A stretch of 64,000 nt of DNA from Rhodobacterales bacterium 56_14_T64. Its GTDB lineage: Bacteria; Pseudomonadota; Alphaproteobacteria; Rhodobacterales; Rhodobacteraceae. Shown here piece after piece: positions 16,318 to 25,489 of this stretch. The position numbers were made by a program, and so were the translations under genes. Every line of letters starts with the position of its first letter. Position 1 is the first letter of the stretch. The notes beneath the pieces were generated by a model that was not told where the DNA came from, did not search any database, and was given only the letters and a program-made list of their open reading frames with translations. The stretch is taken from contig MAAY01000031.1 in NCBI GenBank assembly GCA_002162795.1, positions 27,052 through 91,051 of the forward strand. Reading direction: 5' to 3'.

Positions 16318-17101
16318 CGATCTGTTTCAGGAGACTGCACAATCGGTGGCCGAAAGGCTGGCGGCTGAAGCGCTGATTGTGGATGTTGACGGGTTCGAAG
16401 GCCCGCTCGACGTGTTGCTCAGCCTATCGCGCACCCAAAAAGTTGATCTCCGCAAGATTTCGGTTCTGGAGTTGGCCAAGCAATACCTGAGTTTTGTGGA
16501 ACGCGCCAAGGTGCTGCGGATCGAACTTGCTGCTGATTACCTAGTGATGGCAGCCTGGCTGGCGTTCCTGAAGTCCCGACTGCTACTTCCGCAAGAGCCG
16601 GGCGAAGATGGTCCAAGCGGCGAGGAATTGGCCGCACATCTGGCGTTCCAGTTGGAGCGATTGCAGGCGATGCGTGACTCGGCAGCTCAATTGATGGCGC
16701 AGGATCAGTTGGGTCGCGACTTCTTTGCCCGTGGTCAGGGCGAAGACATCACCCGCATCAAAACCGTGACCTATAGCGCCACATTGCTGGATCTGATGCA
16801 GGGCTACGCCCGCATTCGTACCCGCGATGATTTCCGCCCCTTTGTGCTGGACCGCGAGTCGGTGTTCACCATGGAAGAGGCACTGGAGAGAATGCGCAAG
16901 TTGATTGGCTTCACCGGCAGCTGGACAGATATGCTCAGCTATCTACCCGATGGGTGGCACAGTGACCCGGTCCGGCGGCGCTCGGCCACAGCTGCCACCT
17001 TTGCAGCGGCACTACAGCTGGTTAAAGAGGGTAAACTTGAGCTGCGACAGTCGGACACCTATGCTCCGATCCAACTGCGCAGCTGCGGCGAGGAGCCTTG
17101 A
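16310..17101 (+). CDS. scpA: Segregation and condensation protein A
   Basis: 263 residues. The N-terminal kleisin motif FEGPLDVLLSLSRTQKVDLRKISVLELAKQYL (residues 28-60) is diagnostic of ScpA, followed by AADYLVMAAWLAFLKSRLLLP. The C-terminus has a winged-helix part. ScpA bridges the SMC heads and works with ScpB in chromosome compaction and segregation. It overlaps nagZ by 8 bases and scpB by one (TGATG), so the cluster is translationally coupled. Confidence 0.95.
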   Translation: MADDLFQETAQSVAERLAAEALIVDVDGFEGPLDVLLSLSRTQKVDLRKISVLELAKQYLSFVERAKVLRIELAADYLVMAAWLAFLKSRLLLPQEPGEDGPSGEELAAHLAFQLERLQAMRDSAAQLMAQDQLGRDFFARGQGEDITRIKTVTYSATLLDLMQGYARIRTRDDFRPFVLDRESVFTMEEALERMRKLIGFTGSWTDMLSYLPDGWHSDPVRRRSATAATFAAALQLVKEGKLELRQSDTYAPIQLRSCGEEP

Positions 17102-17754
17102 TGGAAGATCACAGTGCAGTCCCGGATGGCGAAGGCGAAAGTCTGTTTGACGCGCCTCTGATGGCCGAGCAGGAACGTATGGTCGAAGCGGTTCTGTTTG
17201 CCAGTGCCGCGCCGGTCACGCTGCGCGACCTGACAGCGCGGATGCCACATGGTTGTAATCCGGCCGAAGCACTGGCGCATTTACGCAGAAAATACGAAGG
17301 GCGCGGTGTTCAGGTTGTCAAAATCGGCGACACATGGGCGATGCGCACGGCGCCAGATCTTGGCTTTTTAATGCAGAAAGAGACGGTAGAGAGCCGCAAA
17401 CTCAGCCGAGCAGCGATCGAAACACTGGCCATTATCGCCTATCACCAGCCAGTTACCCGCGCCGAAATCGAAGAGATCCGTGGTGTGTCGGTGTCACGCG
17501 GCACTGTTGATCAGCTGCTTGAAATGGAATGGATCCGGCTGGGGCGGCGCAAGATGACGCCAGGGCGCCCGGTAACATTTGTGGTGACGCCGCAGTTTCT
17601 GGATCATTTCGGGCTGGAAAGTGCCCGTGATCTGCCAGGGCTGAAGGAGCTGCGTGCTGCTGGTCTGTTGGAAAACCGTCCACCGCCGGGGGCTTTGGCG
17701 CTGGGGGATCTGGATGAAAGTGACGAAGAACAACCAGAATTGTTCGAGGACTAG
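17101..17754 (+). CDS. scpB: Segregation and condensation protein B
   Basis: 217 residues from ATG 17101, whose A is the last base of the scpA stop. Contains the tandem winged-helix pattern of ScpB: EQERMVEAVLFASAAPVTLRDL at the start, then LSRAAIETLAIIAYHQPVTRAEIEEIRGVSVSRGTVDQLLE and the RMTPGRPVTFVVTPQFLDHFGL-like region. An acidic tail ends the protein. Forms the SMC-ScpAB condensin with scpA. Confidence 0.95.
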   Translation: MEDHSAVPDGEGESLFDAPLMAEQERMVEAVLFASAAPVTLRDLTARMPHGCNPAEALAHLRRKYEGRGVQVVKIGDTWAMRTAPDLGFLMQKETVESRKLSRAAIETLAIIAYHQPVTRAEIEEIRGVSVSRGTVDQLLEMEWIRLGRRKMTPGRPVTFVVTPQFLDHFGLESARDLPGLKELRAAGLLENRPPPGALALGDLDESDEEQPELFED

Positions 17755-17831
17755 CTGAAAACCTGTTCCTGAGCCACTAAAACGACTTAATCACCAGTTA
17801 ATTTCTGGCAATAATCACAAGGAGTGCCGCC

Positions 17832-18035
17832 ATGAATATGAATGCCATAATCAATATGGTCATCAGGCAGCTGGTGCGTCGGGCAGTTAATTTCGGTATC
17901 GGCGCGGGAATCAACGCGGCGTCTAAGGCGGGCAAGTCAGCACCGCTGACTGGGTCCACTTCAACGCCGCCTATCGCCGATGCCAAACGGGCCGCTAAGC
18001 AGGCACGTCTGGCGCAGCGGGGGCCATGGACTTAA
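17832..18035 (+). CDS. Small basic hypothetical protein
   Basis: 67 residues with AAGGAG 8 bp before the ATG. The N-terminal half MNMNAIINMVIRQLVRRAVNFGIGAGINAASK is an amphipathic helix of alternating hydrophobic and basic residues; the C-terminal part is basic and Ala-rich. It lies 77 bp after scpB, and its last 41 bases overlap the 3' end of the convergent MFS gene. The good ribosome site supports it as real. Function unknown; membrane association is possible. Confidence 0.7.
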   Translation: MNMNAIINMVIRQLVRRAVNFGIGAGINAASKAGKSAPLTGSTSTPPIADAKRAAKQARLAQRGPWT

Positions 18036-19155
18036 TCCGACGCAGACACAGGGCCTCAATGGCCTCGATCAGACACAGCGCCGCCGAGATCGTCAGACAT
18101 CCGGCTAGGCCCCAGCTCGCGTAGGCCAGGCCTCCTAGAACCGGCACAGCGAAAATGCACAGATAGGTCACTGTGCTGAATAGCCCCATGATGGCACCGC
18201 GTTGTGACGGATCCAGTGCCGTCAAACGCGCCACCACCAAGTTTAGCCCTAAGTGCTGGAACACGCCCCAGACCACTGCAATCGTCAAAAACCAGTGAAA
18301 CTCACCCGCCACGGTAACCATGCCTGCGTAGGTCAGCGCAATTACGAAAAACACCGGTGCTGTGGAGCGTGCCAGCCCCAATCGGTCCAGCAGCGGGTCT
18401 GCCATCACCGCCAGGCCAAAGCCGATGCCGTAGAATAAAGGGACCAGTCCCGCTTTGGTGGTGCTTAATCCAAGTTCCACGGTGACATGGGCTCCGATAA
18501 AGAAATAGGTGACGTAAAAGCTGAGCATCAGCAGAACGGTCGCCAGCAGCCCGCGGGTGATACCGGTGACCTTTAGCGCAGTCAGCGGCGAGGTGGCATG
18601 GTTGCCGGATGCCCCCAGTTGCCGCAGTCTGGAACTCAACAACCACAGCAAGGCGGTACCAATCGACAGCCCTGCATAGACGGCACGCCAGCCCAGCAGA
18701 TCAGTGATCCAGGCGCCCAGACTGACGCCCATCACCAAGGACACAGTCCAGCCGGTCAGTACCGCGCCTAACGTTTGCGATTCGCGCCCCTGGGGGGCAA
18801 TTGTCACTGCCAGCGTGTAGATAGACGGCAGCGCTGCCCCAGCCGCCAACCCGCACAGCGTTTGCGCCGCGATCAGGGCAAAGATGTTCGGAGCAAGGGC
18901 GCTGGCGACCAGACCTATGGCCAGAACAACAAGTGCAGCGCGCAGCAGTCGCCCGGCTCCAAACCGATCCCCCAGTGGCGCAAGTAGCAATGCCGCGGCG
19001 GCCACACCCAACCCATAGGCGCTTGCGGCCTGCATCACCTGCGCTGCGCTGACCTGCAGATCACTGCCAACGGCGGTCACCAACGGCGATAGTAACAGGG
19101 AATTGGCCCCGATGACTCCAATAGCACTGAGTAGGATTAGAATCGATGCCACCAT
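17995..19155 (-). CDS. MFS transporter
   Basis: 386 residues with about 12 hydrophobic helices. The loop between helices 2 and 3 reads LLAPLGDRFGAGRLLR, the signature G-D-R-x-G of the major facilitator superfamily, and the C-terminal half repeats the pattern. Probably a proton-coupled exporter. It is divergent from a Lrp/AsnC regulator across 75 bp that contains a Lrp-type inverted repeat, so export of an amino acid or related compound under Lrp-like control is a reasonable inference. Its 3' end overlaps the convergent small gene. Confidence 0.9.
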   Translation of the reverse strand: MVASILILLSAIGVIGANSLLLSPLVTAVGSDLQVSAAQVMQAASAYGLGVAAAALLLAPLGDRFGAGRLLRAALVVLAIGLVASALAPNIFALIAAQTLCGLAAGAALPSIYTLAVTIAPQGRESQTLGAVLTGWTVSLVMGVSLGAWITDLLGWRAVYAGLSIGTALLWLLSSRLRQLGASGNHATSPLTALKVTGITRGLLATVLLMLSFYVTYFFIGAHVTVELGLSTTKAGLVPLFYGIGFGLAVMADPLLDRLGLARSTAPVFFVIALTYAGMVTVAGEFHWFLTIAVVWGVFQHLGLNLVVARLTALDPSQRGAIMGLFSTVTYLCIFAVPVLGGLAYASWGLAGCLTISAALCLIEAIEALCLRRIKSMAPAAPDVPA

Positions 19156-19196
19156 GGTCTTGCCCTCGAATGATGTTCAGAGGTACTCAATATTGG

Positions 19197-19211
19197 CAGA
19201 ACTCAATTCTG
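19197..19211. promoter_or_regulatory. Candidate Lrp/AsnC operator
   Basis: CAGAACTCAATTCTG is a perfect 5-bp inverted repeat with 5-nt spacer between the MFS and Lrp genes. It matches both flanks (YAGHA and WTDCTR) of the 15-bp Lrp consensus. The site ends about 22 bp before the regulator start, compatible with autoregulation and control of the transporter. Confidence 0.5.
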
Positions 19212-19233
19212 TGAAGAGACTGGAGGCAGGGTG

Positions 19234-19758
19234 ATGGAAAAAACAGATAGCATTCAGAAAAAACCACGATCAGGGCGGGGACTGGATGATCTGGACCGAA
19301 GAATATTAGGCGAAATGTGCCGGGATGCGACGCAGCCCTATGCCGCCATCGGTCAGGCAGTTGGCTTGTCGCCACCTGCGGTGCATGAGCGCGTCAAACG
19401 GTTGCGGGCTTCCGGTGCGATCAAGGCCACGGTGGCGCAGTTGGACGGCCCTGCAGTAGGTAAGCCACTGCTGGCGTTTATTCATGTGGATACCGTTGGC
19501 TGGGGTAAGACCGCCGCTCTTATGGCGCTAGAGGACTGGCCGGAGGTCGAAGAGATTCATTCGGCCACCGGTGACACCTGTTTGATCCTCAAAGTGCGGG
19601 TGGCCTCTCCACTGGCACTGGAGGGGCTACTGTCGCAGATCTATGACACTCAGGGGGTCCGAGGCACCCGAACCTATCTCACCCTGTCTACGCATCTTGA
19701 ACGGTCCGTTCAGGCCGAGATTTCGACCGATCTTGAGACTATGGCGGGTATCAAGTAG
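19234..19758 (+). CDS. Lrp/AsnC family transcriptional regulator
   Basis: 174 residues from ATG 19234 (GGAGGCAGGG upstream; a GTG sits directly before it). The N-terminal helix-turn-helix reads LDDLDRRILGEMCRDATQPYAAIGQAVGLSPPAVHERVKRLRASGAI, typical of the family, and the C-terminal RAM (effector-binding) domain follows (PLLAFIHVDT ... VEEIHSATGDTCLILKVRV). Divergent from the MFS gene, which is its probable target. The effector, likely an amino acid, is not identifiable. Confidence 0.93.
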   Translation: MEKTDSIQKKPRSGRGLDDLDRRILGEMCRDATQPYAAIGQAVGLSPPAVHERVKRLRASGAIKATVAQLDGPAVGKPLLAFIHVDTVGWGKTAALMALEDWPEVEEIHSATGDTCLILKVRVASPLALEGLLSQIYDTQGVRGTRTYLTLSTHLERSVQAEISTDLETMAGIK

Positions 19759-19764
19759 TCTAGG

Positions 19765-20844
19765 TTAATCCGGGCTTTTGAAGTGTTTGGACAGTTTTAA
19801 GCCTTGGCCCTGGTAGTTTGAAGCAATGCCGGAGCCATACAATTGCTCCGGTACCTCGGCCATCTTTTCATAGACCAATCGGCCAACCACTTGCCCATGT
19901 TCCAGAACAAACGGGGCCTCATGACAGCGTACTTCCAGCACTCCGCGTGAGCCTGCTCCCCCGGCAGCGTCATGGCCAAATCCGGGGTCAAAGAAACCGG
20001 CATAGTGCACCCGGAATTCACCGACCATGGCCAGATAGGGGGCCATTTCGGCTGCGTATTTCGGCGGAATATGCACCGCCTCGCGGCTGACCAGAATGTA
20101 GAAGGCTCCGGGGTCCAGGATGATGCGTCCATCAGAGGTGCGGACCTCCTCCCAGTAATCACGCGGATCGTATTCACCGATCCGCTCCAGATCGATCACT
20201 CCGGTGTGTGGCTTAGCGCGATAGCCCACCAGATCGCTGCCTGGCAGTTGCAGATCGACCGAGAACCCCAGCCCATCCTGGATGACGGCAGGGCCGTCCA
20301 CCAGCGGTGATTGCGCATGCAGTGCTTTCAACTCGTCATCCGTCAACACGGCCTGACCGGTGCGGAACCGAATTTGGTTCAGTCGCATTCCTGGTCGGAC
20401 CAGCACAGAAAACGAACGTGGGCAGATTTCTGCATAAAGAGGGCCAGAGTAGCCGGGTTTGATGCGGTCAAATTCGGCGCCGCCATCAGTGATAGTACGG
20501 GTCAGCAGGTCTAGCCGGCCGGTTGAGCTTTTGGCATTGGCAGCGGCCGAGATATGCTCGGGCAGGGCGAGGCCTTCCATCAGCGGCACCACATAGACGC
20601 AGCCTTTTTCCAACACAGCGCCACCGCTCAGATCAATGCGATGCATCTCGAATTCGCGCAGGCGGTCGCTGACGCTTTGCCCTTTGCCCGCCAGGAACGA
20701 GGCCCGCACGCGGTAGGCGACCTTGCCCAGTCGCAAATCCAGGCTAGCGGGCTGAACTTGCCCGGCAACAGGTGGTTCAGTGACGGTGATCTCACCGTGT
20801 TCAAGCATCTTTTCAATAGCTTGGCTGGGCAATACACCGGTCAT
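19765..20844 (-). CDS. dcd: dCTP deaminase, long two-domain form
   Basis: 359 residues, about twice the length of E. coli Dcd (193). Both halves show trimeric dUTPase-fold patterns: PASLDLRLGKVAYRVR with SSTGRLDLLTRTI in the first, and RDYWEEVRTSDGRIILDPGAFYILVSREAVHIPP with HYAGFFDPGFGH in the second. This fused form is found in alphaproteobacteria. It makes dUTP from dCTP for thymidylate synthesis. Whether both active sites work cannot be seen. It converges on the Lrp gene with 6 bp between stops. Confidence 0.92.
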   Translation of the reverse strand: MTGVLPSQAIEKMLEHGEITVTEPPVAGQVQPASLDLRLGKVAYRVRASFLAGKGQSVSDRLREFEMHRIDLSGGAVLEKGCVYVVPLMEGLALPEHISAAANAKSSTGRLDLLTRTITDGGAEFDRIKPGYSGPLYAEICPRSFSVLVRPGMRLNQIRFRTGQAVLTDDELKALHAQSPLVDGPAVIQDGLGFSVDLQLPGSDLVGYRAKPHTGVIDLERIGEYDPRDYWEEVRTSDGRIILDPGAFYILVSREAVHIPPKYAAEMAPYLAMVGEFRVHYAGFFDPGFGHDAAGGAGSRGVLEVRCHEAPFVLEHGQVVGRLVYEKMAEVPEQLYGSGIASNYQGQGLKLSKHFKSPD

Positions 20845-20951
20845 GACTGTTCCCTCTTATCGCAATCCCAGGTTTGGAACGCCGGGTGATGCTGACCTAT
20901 TTTTGTGCTGCATGCAATTCGTCCGGCATACAATCGAGTGCTTAGATACAC

Positions 20952-20986
20952 AAAACGCCCGAGTGAATGATCACTCGAGCGTTTTT
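20952..20986 (-). terminator. Hairpin downstream of tRNA-Pro
   Basis: On the minus strand AAAACGCTCGAGTGA pairs with TCACTCGGGCGTTTT (one G-U/mismatch position) around a 5-nt loop, ending in a short T-run. It lies directly after the tRNA 3' end and is the likely transcript terminator. Confidence 0.75.
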
Positions 20987-20989
20987 GTA

Positions 20990-21066
20990 TGGTCGGGCTA
21001 GCAGGACTCGAACCTGCGACCTTCCGTCCCCCAGACGGACGCGCTACCAGACTGCGCCATAGCCCG
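20990..21066 (-). tRNA. tRNA-Pro(GGG)
   Basis: 77 nt on the minus strand including an encoded CCA. The acceptor stem CGGGCTA/TAGCCCG is perfect, the D-arm has GCGC pairs, the T-arm contains GGTTCGAGTCC, and the anticodon loop is CTGGGGG with anticodon GGG, reading CCC/CCU proline codons. It stands alone, 59 bp after the merR stop. Confidence 0.96.
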
Positions 21067-21125
21067 TTATTGAGAGCGTTTTACTGGAATTCAGGACAGG
21101 AGCAAGAGGGAAAATCGGTCTTTTT

Positions 21126-21896
21126 CTAATTGGTTGAAAGATTGTCCTGCTCGCCAGTCAAGGCTCGAAGCTGGTCGGCACATATCACAGCCTCGTTCAG
21201 CGAGGATTCGGTCAGAGACGTGATTCGTGACAACAGCGCCAAAATGCCTGCCCGTGATACGTCTAAGGCGTCATCGGCAGTGTCTTCAACCGTAAGGACC
21301 TGAGGGCGTGCCTCGTCCGTACTGGCGGGCTCGTCAGCATTGTCGTTGAACTCAGTCTGCTCAACAGTTGTTTGAGCAGCAACGGACGGGACATTTTCAT
21401 CGGTAGTCAGCAGTTCTGCCTCGGGGTGCTGTTCTGAATCTGGCAGTGGTTGAAATTCGGCCTCAGTTGCAGGCCGCGAGTCCTCACCGCCAAAGTGTGG
21501 TTCTAGGTTTGAATGTGATTCCAGATCCATGTGCATCTGAGTTGAAGCAGGTTTGGGTGGTGCGGCAAACGCTACCACGGTTTCCGCGGTGTCAATCACC
21601 GGCATTGGATCAGCGGGGGACTCTAGCGAGGCGGACAATTCTGCTACGCGGGCAACGCCTTGATCGCGCAGCATGGCTTGAACTTCTTTGATGGATTTCC
21701 CGTTATCATGCAAAAGGGTCTTGATTCCACCCAATAAAAGCATGTCGGCAGGGCGATAATATCGCCTGCCGCCAGCCCGTTTGACTGGTTTGATCTGGGT
21801 AAATTTACTTTCCCAAAAGCGCAACACATGCGCCGGAATCCCCAACCAATCCGCAACTTCACTGATCGTGCGGAAGGCATCTGGTGATTTTGACAT
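21126..21896 (-). CDS. MerR family transcriptional regulator
   Basis: 256 residues. The N-terminal MerR winged helix ([44 protein letters not shown]) is clear. The rest is a long acidic, Ala/Glu-rich, low-complexity region and a short C-terminal helix. There is no Cys-based metal site, so it is not a classic metal sensor. In Rhodobacteraceae a MerR protein of this layout follows ihfA, as here (14 bp between them). Target genes unknown. Confidence 0.9.
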   Translation of the reverse strand: MSKSPDAFRTISEVADWLGIPAHVLRFWESKFTQIKPVKRAGGRRYYRPADMLLLGGIKTLLHDNGKSIKEVQAMLRDQGVARVAELSASLESPADPMPVIDTAETVVAFAAPPKPASTQMHMDLESHSNLEPHFGGEDSRPATEAEFQPLPDSEQHPEAELLTTDENVPSVAAQTTVEQTEFNDNADEPASTDEARPQVLTVEDTADDALDVSRAGILALLSRITSLTESSLNEAVICADQLRALTGEQDNLSTN

Positions 21897-21910
21897 ATGT
21901 ACTGGTCCTG

Positions 21911-22213
21911 CTACGGCCGGTTGCCGTCAGCGACGCGGTTCTTCATTAAATGTGATGGTCGAAAAGTTAAAACCCGACGAGGTTGAATGGGGACTTCTTC
22001 ACCCGTCTTGGGGTTGCGGCCGATGCGCGCAGATTTGTCCCGTACGCTAAAGGTGCCAAAAGACGAGATTTTTACCTGTTCTCCACGTACCAAAGCGTCG
22101 GACATATGGCCAAGCATGCTCTCGACCAATGACGCACTTTCGTTGCGTGACAGGCCAACTTCGCGGAAAACCGCTTCGCTTAGATCCATACGTGTAAGAG
22201 TCGTGTCACTCAT
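21911..22213 (-). CDS. ihfA: Integration host factor subunit alpha
   Basis: 100 residues from ATG 22213 ([16 protein letters not shown]), preceded by AAGGGGA; a longer in-frame start at 22240 would add nine residues. The bacterial histone-like fold is seen with [40 protein letters not shown], which includes the DNA-intercalating proline arm. Forms a heterodimer with IhfB to bend DNA at specific sites. Follows fabH on the minus strand. Confidence 0.96.
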   Translation of the reverse strand: MSDTTLTRMDLSEAVFREVGLSRNESASLVESMLGHMSDALVRGEQVKISSFGTFSVRDKSARIGRNPKTGEEVPIQPRRVLTFRPSHLMKNRVADGNRP

Positions 22214-22303
22214 AACCAAATCCCCTTGTTTTATAAACAATAGGGCGTAGTCAATTTACCTGTCAATATCAATGATTTGCAGTCGTCGGATTAAGCGAAA
22301 TGC

Positions 22304-23275
22304 TTACCAGCGTAAAACTACGGCGCCCCAGGCCAAGCCGCCACCTATGGCTTCGGCAACAATCAGGTCGCCTTGCTTGATTTGGCCGCGCTGTTTTCCC
22401 ACCGATAGTGCCAGCGGAATCGAGGCGGCAGAGGTGTTGCCGTGGTCCTGAACCGTCACCACAACCTTGTCCATGCTCAGGCCCATTTTCTTAGCAGTGC
22501 CCTGGATAATGCGGATATTGGCCTGATGAGGCACGATCCAGTCGACGTCATCGGCGGTCAATTCGGCCTTTTCCAACGCGGTTGTCGCGGTTGAGGCCAG
22601 TTTTTCTACGGCATGGCGGAACACCTGGTTGCCCTGCATCCGTAGAAAACCGGTGTTCTCGGTAGATACGCCGCCATCGACATACAGCAGATCCTTATAT
22701 CGCCCGTCCGAGTTCAGGTCGGTCGATAACAGCCCGCGATCTTCGCTGCTGCCAGTGCCCTCTTGCGCCTCAAGCACCACTGCGCCGGCGCCATCGCCGA
22801 ACAGCACGCAGGTCGAGCGGTCAGTCCAGTCCATGATTCGGCTAAAGGTTTCGGCACCAATCACCAGAACTCGGTTGGCTTGACCTGACAGAATCAGCGC
22901 GTTGGCATTGCTCAATGCATAGACAAAACCTGCACAGACCGCCTGGAGATCAAAGGCAAAGCCGCGGGTCATGCCCAAAGCGGACTGCACCATGGTGGCG
23001 GCAGAGGGAAAAGTCAGATCGGCAGTCGAGGTGGCCAGTACGATGGCATCAATGTCTTCGACCTCACAGCCAGCGTCATTGAGTGCTGCTCTGGCAGCGT
23101 GGGTGGCCAGATCAGAGGTGGTTTCGCCCTCAGCCGCGAAGTGGCGCCGCTCGATGCCCGAGCGCGATCGGATCCATTCATCTGTGGTTTCCAGCGAGGC
23201 TTCGAACTCCGCGTTTTCGACGACACGCTCGGGAAGATAATGCCCAACACCGGTAATCACAGCACGTCGCGTCAT
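22304..23275 (-). CDS. fabH: 3-oxoacyl-[ACP] synthase III (FabH)
   Basis: 323 residues. The Cys-His-Asn triad is visible as Cys114 (DLQAVCAGFVYAL), His250 (VPHQANIRI) and Asn280 (DHGNTSAASIPLAL). It condenses acetyl-CoA with malonyl-ACP to start fatty acid synthesis. It follows plsX by 14 bp in the standard plsX-fabH arrangement, so fatty acid initiation and phospholipid synthesis are expressed together. Confidence 0.97.
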   Translation of the reverse strand: MTRRAVITGVGHYLPERVVENAEFEASLETTDEWIRSRSGIERRHFAAEGETTSDLATHAARAALNDAGCEVEDIDAIVLATSTADLTFPSAATMVQSALGMTRGFAFDLQAVCAGFVYALSNANALILSGQANRVLVIGAETFSRIMDWTDRSTCVLFGDGAGAVVLEAQEGTGSSEDRGLLSTDLNSDGRYKDLLYVDGGVSTENTGFLRMQGNQVFRHAVEKLASTATTALEKAELTADDVDWIVPHQANIRIIQGTAKKMGLSMDKVVVTVQDHGNTSAASIPLALSVGKQRGQIKQGDLIVAEAIGGGLAWGAVVLRW

Positions 23276-23289
23276 TCTATGGCCTGCCT

Positions 23290-24405
23290 TTAGTCTTTTT
23301 GTTGAGTCGTCGTCCGGGAGATGTCACCGAGAGGAGCATCTTGGGTAACCGCAACCGAGGATGCAACCCGTGCGGCCAGTTTTTCTGCAAAGCCTTGTTG
23401 GGCAAGGCGAAACGCCAGTTTTACTGCGGCTGATACGCCGGTGGCATCCGCGCCACCGTGAGATTTCACCACAGTTCCATTCAGGCCCAGGAACACGCCG
23501 CCGTTAACCCGTCGCGGGTCTATTTTCTTGGACAACCGCGCCAGCGAAGGCAGCGCCAGAAGTGCTGCCAGCCGTGACAGAATGGAGTATCTAAATGCTT
23601 CGCGCAGGGTCGTGCCGATCAGGCTGGCGGTTCCTTCACCGGTCTTGATAGCGACATTGCCGGTAAAGCCGTCAGTGACGATGACATCGGCAACGTCGCC
23701 GGGAATATCGCTGCCCTCGACAAAGCCGACAAACTCGAAATTGCCCCGGTCCGCGTGATCCGCGATCATCGCGTAGGCATCTTTCAATTCGGCATGGCCC
23801 TTGTGTTCCTCAGTGCCCACATTCAGGAGCCCCACCCGTGGGCGGGCTATGTCCATTGAATTGCGGGTATAGGAGGTGCCCATAAGAGCGTATTGTAGCA
23901 GATCCTGAGCGTCGGCGCGAACATCGGCCCCCACGTCCAGCATCACGTTAAACCCTTGTGGGTTTCGCGACGGCCAGAGGATGGCAATAGCGGGCCGATT
24001 AACACCCGGCAGCTTGCGCAATCGGATCATGCTAAGCGCCATTAGGGCGCCAGTATTGCCGCAGGATACAATACCGTCGGCTTCGCCCAGCTTAATTGAT
24101 TCGATGGCGGACCACATCGAAGTGCCCTTGCCATTGCGCATCACCTGGGACGGTTTGTCCTGCATGGTTACCACATCGCGGGCATCGCGAATTTCCACGC
24201 GACCATCTAGACCGCGTTTCTTGGCGACCAACGGTTTCAGTTGTTCAATGGGCCCATGCAAGATGAACCCAATGTCTGGGTTCTTCTTGGCGGAAAGAGC
24301 GATGCCGGCCACCACAACTGTGGGACCGGCATCTCCGCCCATGGCGTCAACCGAAATGGTGATACGGTTGGCAGATGCCTTTGTGTGATCGGTCTGACCG
24401 GTCAT
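23290..24405 (-). CDS. plsX: Phosphate acyltransferase PlsX
   Basis: 371 residues. N-terminal SVDAMGGDAGPTVVVAGI is the PlsX signature; SCGNTGALMALSMI and VTDGFTGNVAIKTGEG are further conserved motifs. It converts acyl-ACP to acyl-phosphate, the substrate of PlsY in phosphatidic acid synthesis. Sits between rpmF and fabH in the conserved yceD-rpmF-plsX-fabH order. Confidence 0.96.
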   Translation of the reverse strand: MTGQTDHTKASANRITISVDAMGGDAGPTVVVAGIALSAKKNPDIGFILHGPIEQLKPLVAKKRGLDGRVEIRDARDVVTMQDKPSQVMRNGKGTSMWSAIESIKLGEADGIVSCGNTGALMALSMIRLRKLPGVNRPAIAILWPSRNPQGFNVMLDVGADVRADAQDLLQYALMGTSYTRNSMDIARPRVGLLNVGTEEHKGHAELKDAYAMIADHADRGNFEFVGFVEGSDIPGDVADVIVTDGFTGNVAIKTGEGTASLIGTTLREAFRYSILSRLAALLALPSLARLSKKIDPRRVNGGVFLGLNGTVVKSHGGADATGVSAAVKLAFRLAQQGFAEKLAARVASSVAVTQDAPLGDISRTTTQQKD

Positions 24406-24442
24406 GCGTAAGCCTGCCTGGCAAATGAGCGTATGACGTGGC

Positions 24443-24643
24443 TTATGCCGCGTCCTCGTCGATTTCGTCGTTCATGGCGACGATTTCTTTTTCACCGTAG
24501 TTGCCGCACGAGGGGCAGACGTGGTGGGGACGCTTCAACTCGCCACAGCTCGAACATTCGTTCGGGTTTGCAGCAACCAGGGAATCGTGCGCACGACGAT
24601 TGTTGCGACGCGACTTGGATACTTTGTTCTGTTGGACAGCCAT
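24443..24643 (-). CDS. rpmF: 50S ribosomal protein L32
   Basis: 66 residues. [20 protein letters not shown] is the conserved basic start of L32. Four cysteines in two pairs (CSSCG and CPSCG) show the zinc-binding version. Co-directional with plsX 37 bp downstream. Confidence 0.97.
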   Translation of the reverse strand: MAVQQNKVSKSRRNNRRAHDSLVAANPNECSSCGELKRPHHVCPSCGNYGEKEIVAMNDEIDEDAA

Positions 24644-24867
24644 GTCTCAACCTTTGTCTTTAGGGCTTATAGGGCAGATCCCGAAGCCGATTTCGTTGTC
24701 CGTTTCAAACGGTGTGACGTGCGTTTAGGCCGCGGCCCGTCCGATGTCCAACCATTAATCCATTGAGCGCGCGAAAATACTGCGAATCTTATGCTGTGCA
24801 AGTGTTTTCTGGGCTAGCATAGCCGCCTGCACGACGGCTCATATCGTACTAAGGCACAAATATTGCC

Positions 24868-25404
24868 CTAGTTATCCTTTTTTAGCTGATTGTGCAGGTC
24901 GGCGAGCCCAGCAAAGGGACGGGTATCTTCGTCGCGCATGGGTTCTTGCCCCGGCTCAGTGTAGATAGATTCGCCTAATTCGACACCTTCCTTGCGCGGA
25001 TATTGCGGCAAAGCCAGCGTCAGTGCTTCGATCATGATGGCCTGTGGGTCGATGTGACTGCCCAGTGGTTCGACGTTGTCATCTTCGGGCATTTCGACTT
25101 CTGGCTCGTCTGAGTGCTCCATCCCAGCTAGGAAGTGGCGCTGGATGGGGACGTCGATGCGGGTGCTGATCGGCTCTAGTGTCACCACGCAGTTTTGCAG
25201 GGCTGTCACGCCGAGCGTTGCGGTCAAATGCCAGTCGCGGCGGTCCTTCGCCTCGATCTGTCCATTAAAGCGAAGCTTGCGCAAGCCGCGCAGGCCCAAC
25301 TCATTGGCCAGCATCTTTAGTGCGTCGATATCGGGGCGTATATCAAAGCTGGTCGGGCTGTTTTGAGGCAGATCGGCAACGCGCAGGGCAGGGGTGTCAG
25401 ACAT
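24868..25404 (-). CDS. YceD/DUF177 protein
   Basis: 178 residues. Matches the DUF177 layout: a helical/beta N-terminal half with LRGLRKLRFNGQIEAKDRRDWHLTATLGVTALQNCVVTLEPISTRID and an acidic C-terminal part ending with a PFAGLADLHNQLKK motif. YceD is encoded upstream of rpmF across bacteria; plant and bacterial homologues have been linked to 23S rRNA accumulation. The 224-bp gap before rpmF shows nothing coding. Confidence 0.9.
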   Translation of the reverse strand: MSDTPALRVADLPQNSPTSFDIRPDIDALKMLANELGLRGLRKLRFNGQIEAKDRRDWHLTATLGVTALQNCVVTLEPISTRIDVPIQRHFLAGMEHSDEPEVEMPEDDNVEPLGSHIDPQAIMIEALTLALPQYPRKEGVELGESIYTEPGQEPMRDEDTRPFAGLADLHNQLKKDN

Positions 25405-25489
25405 TGCGAGGACTTTCGTTTCTTGAACCGGAGGCCGGGTTTAGGTAAGCGGGATCAAAGGCGTTATCAAGCCGCGACGGGGGAGCAGC

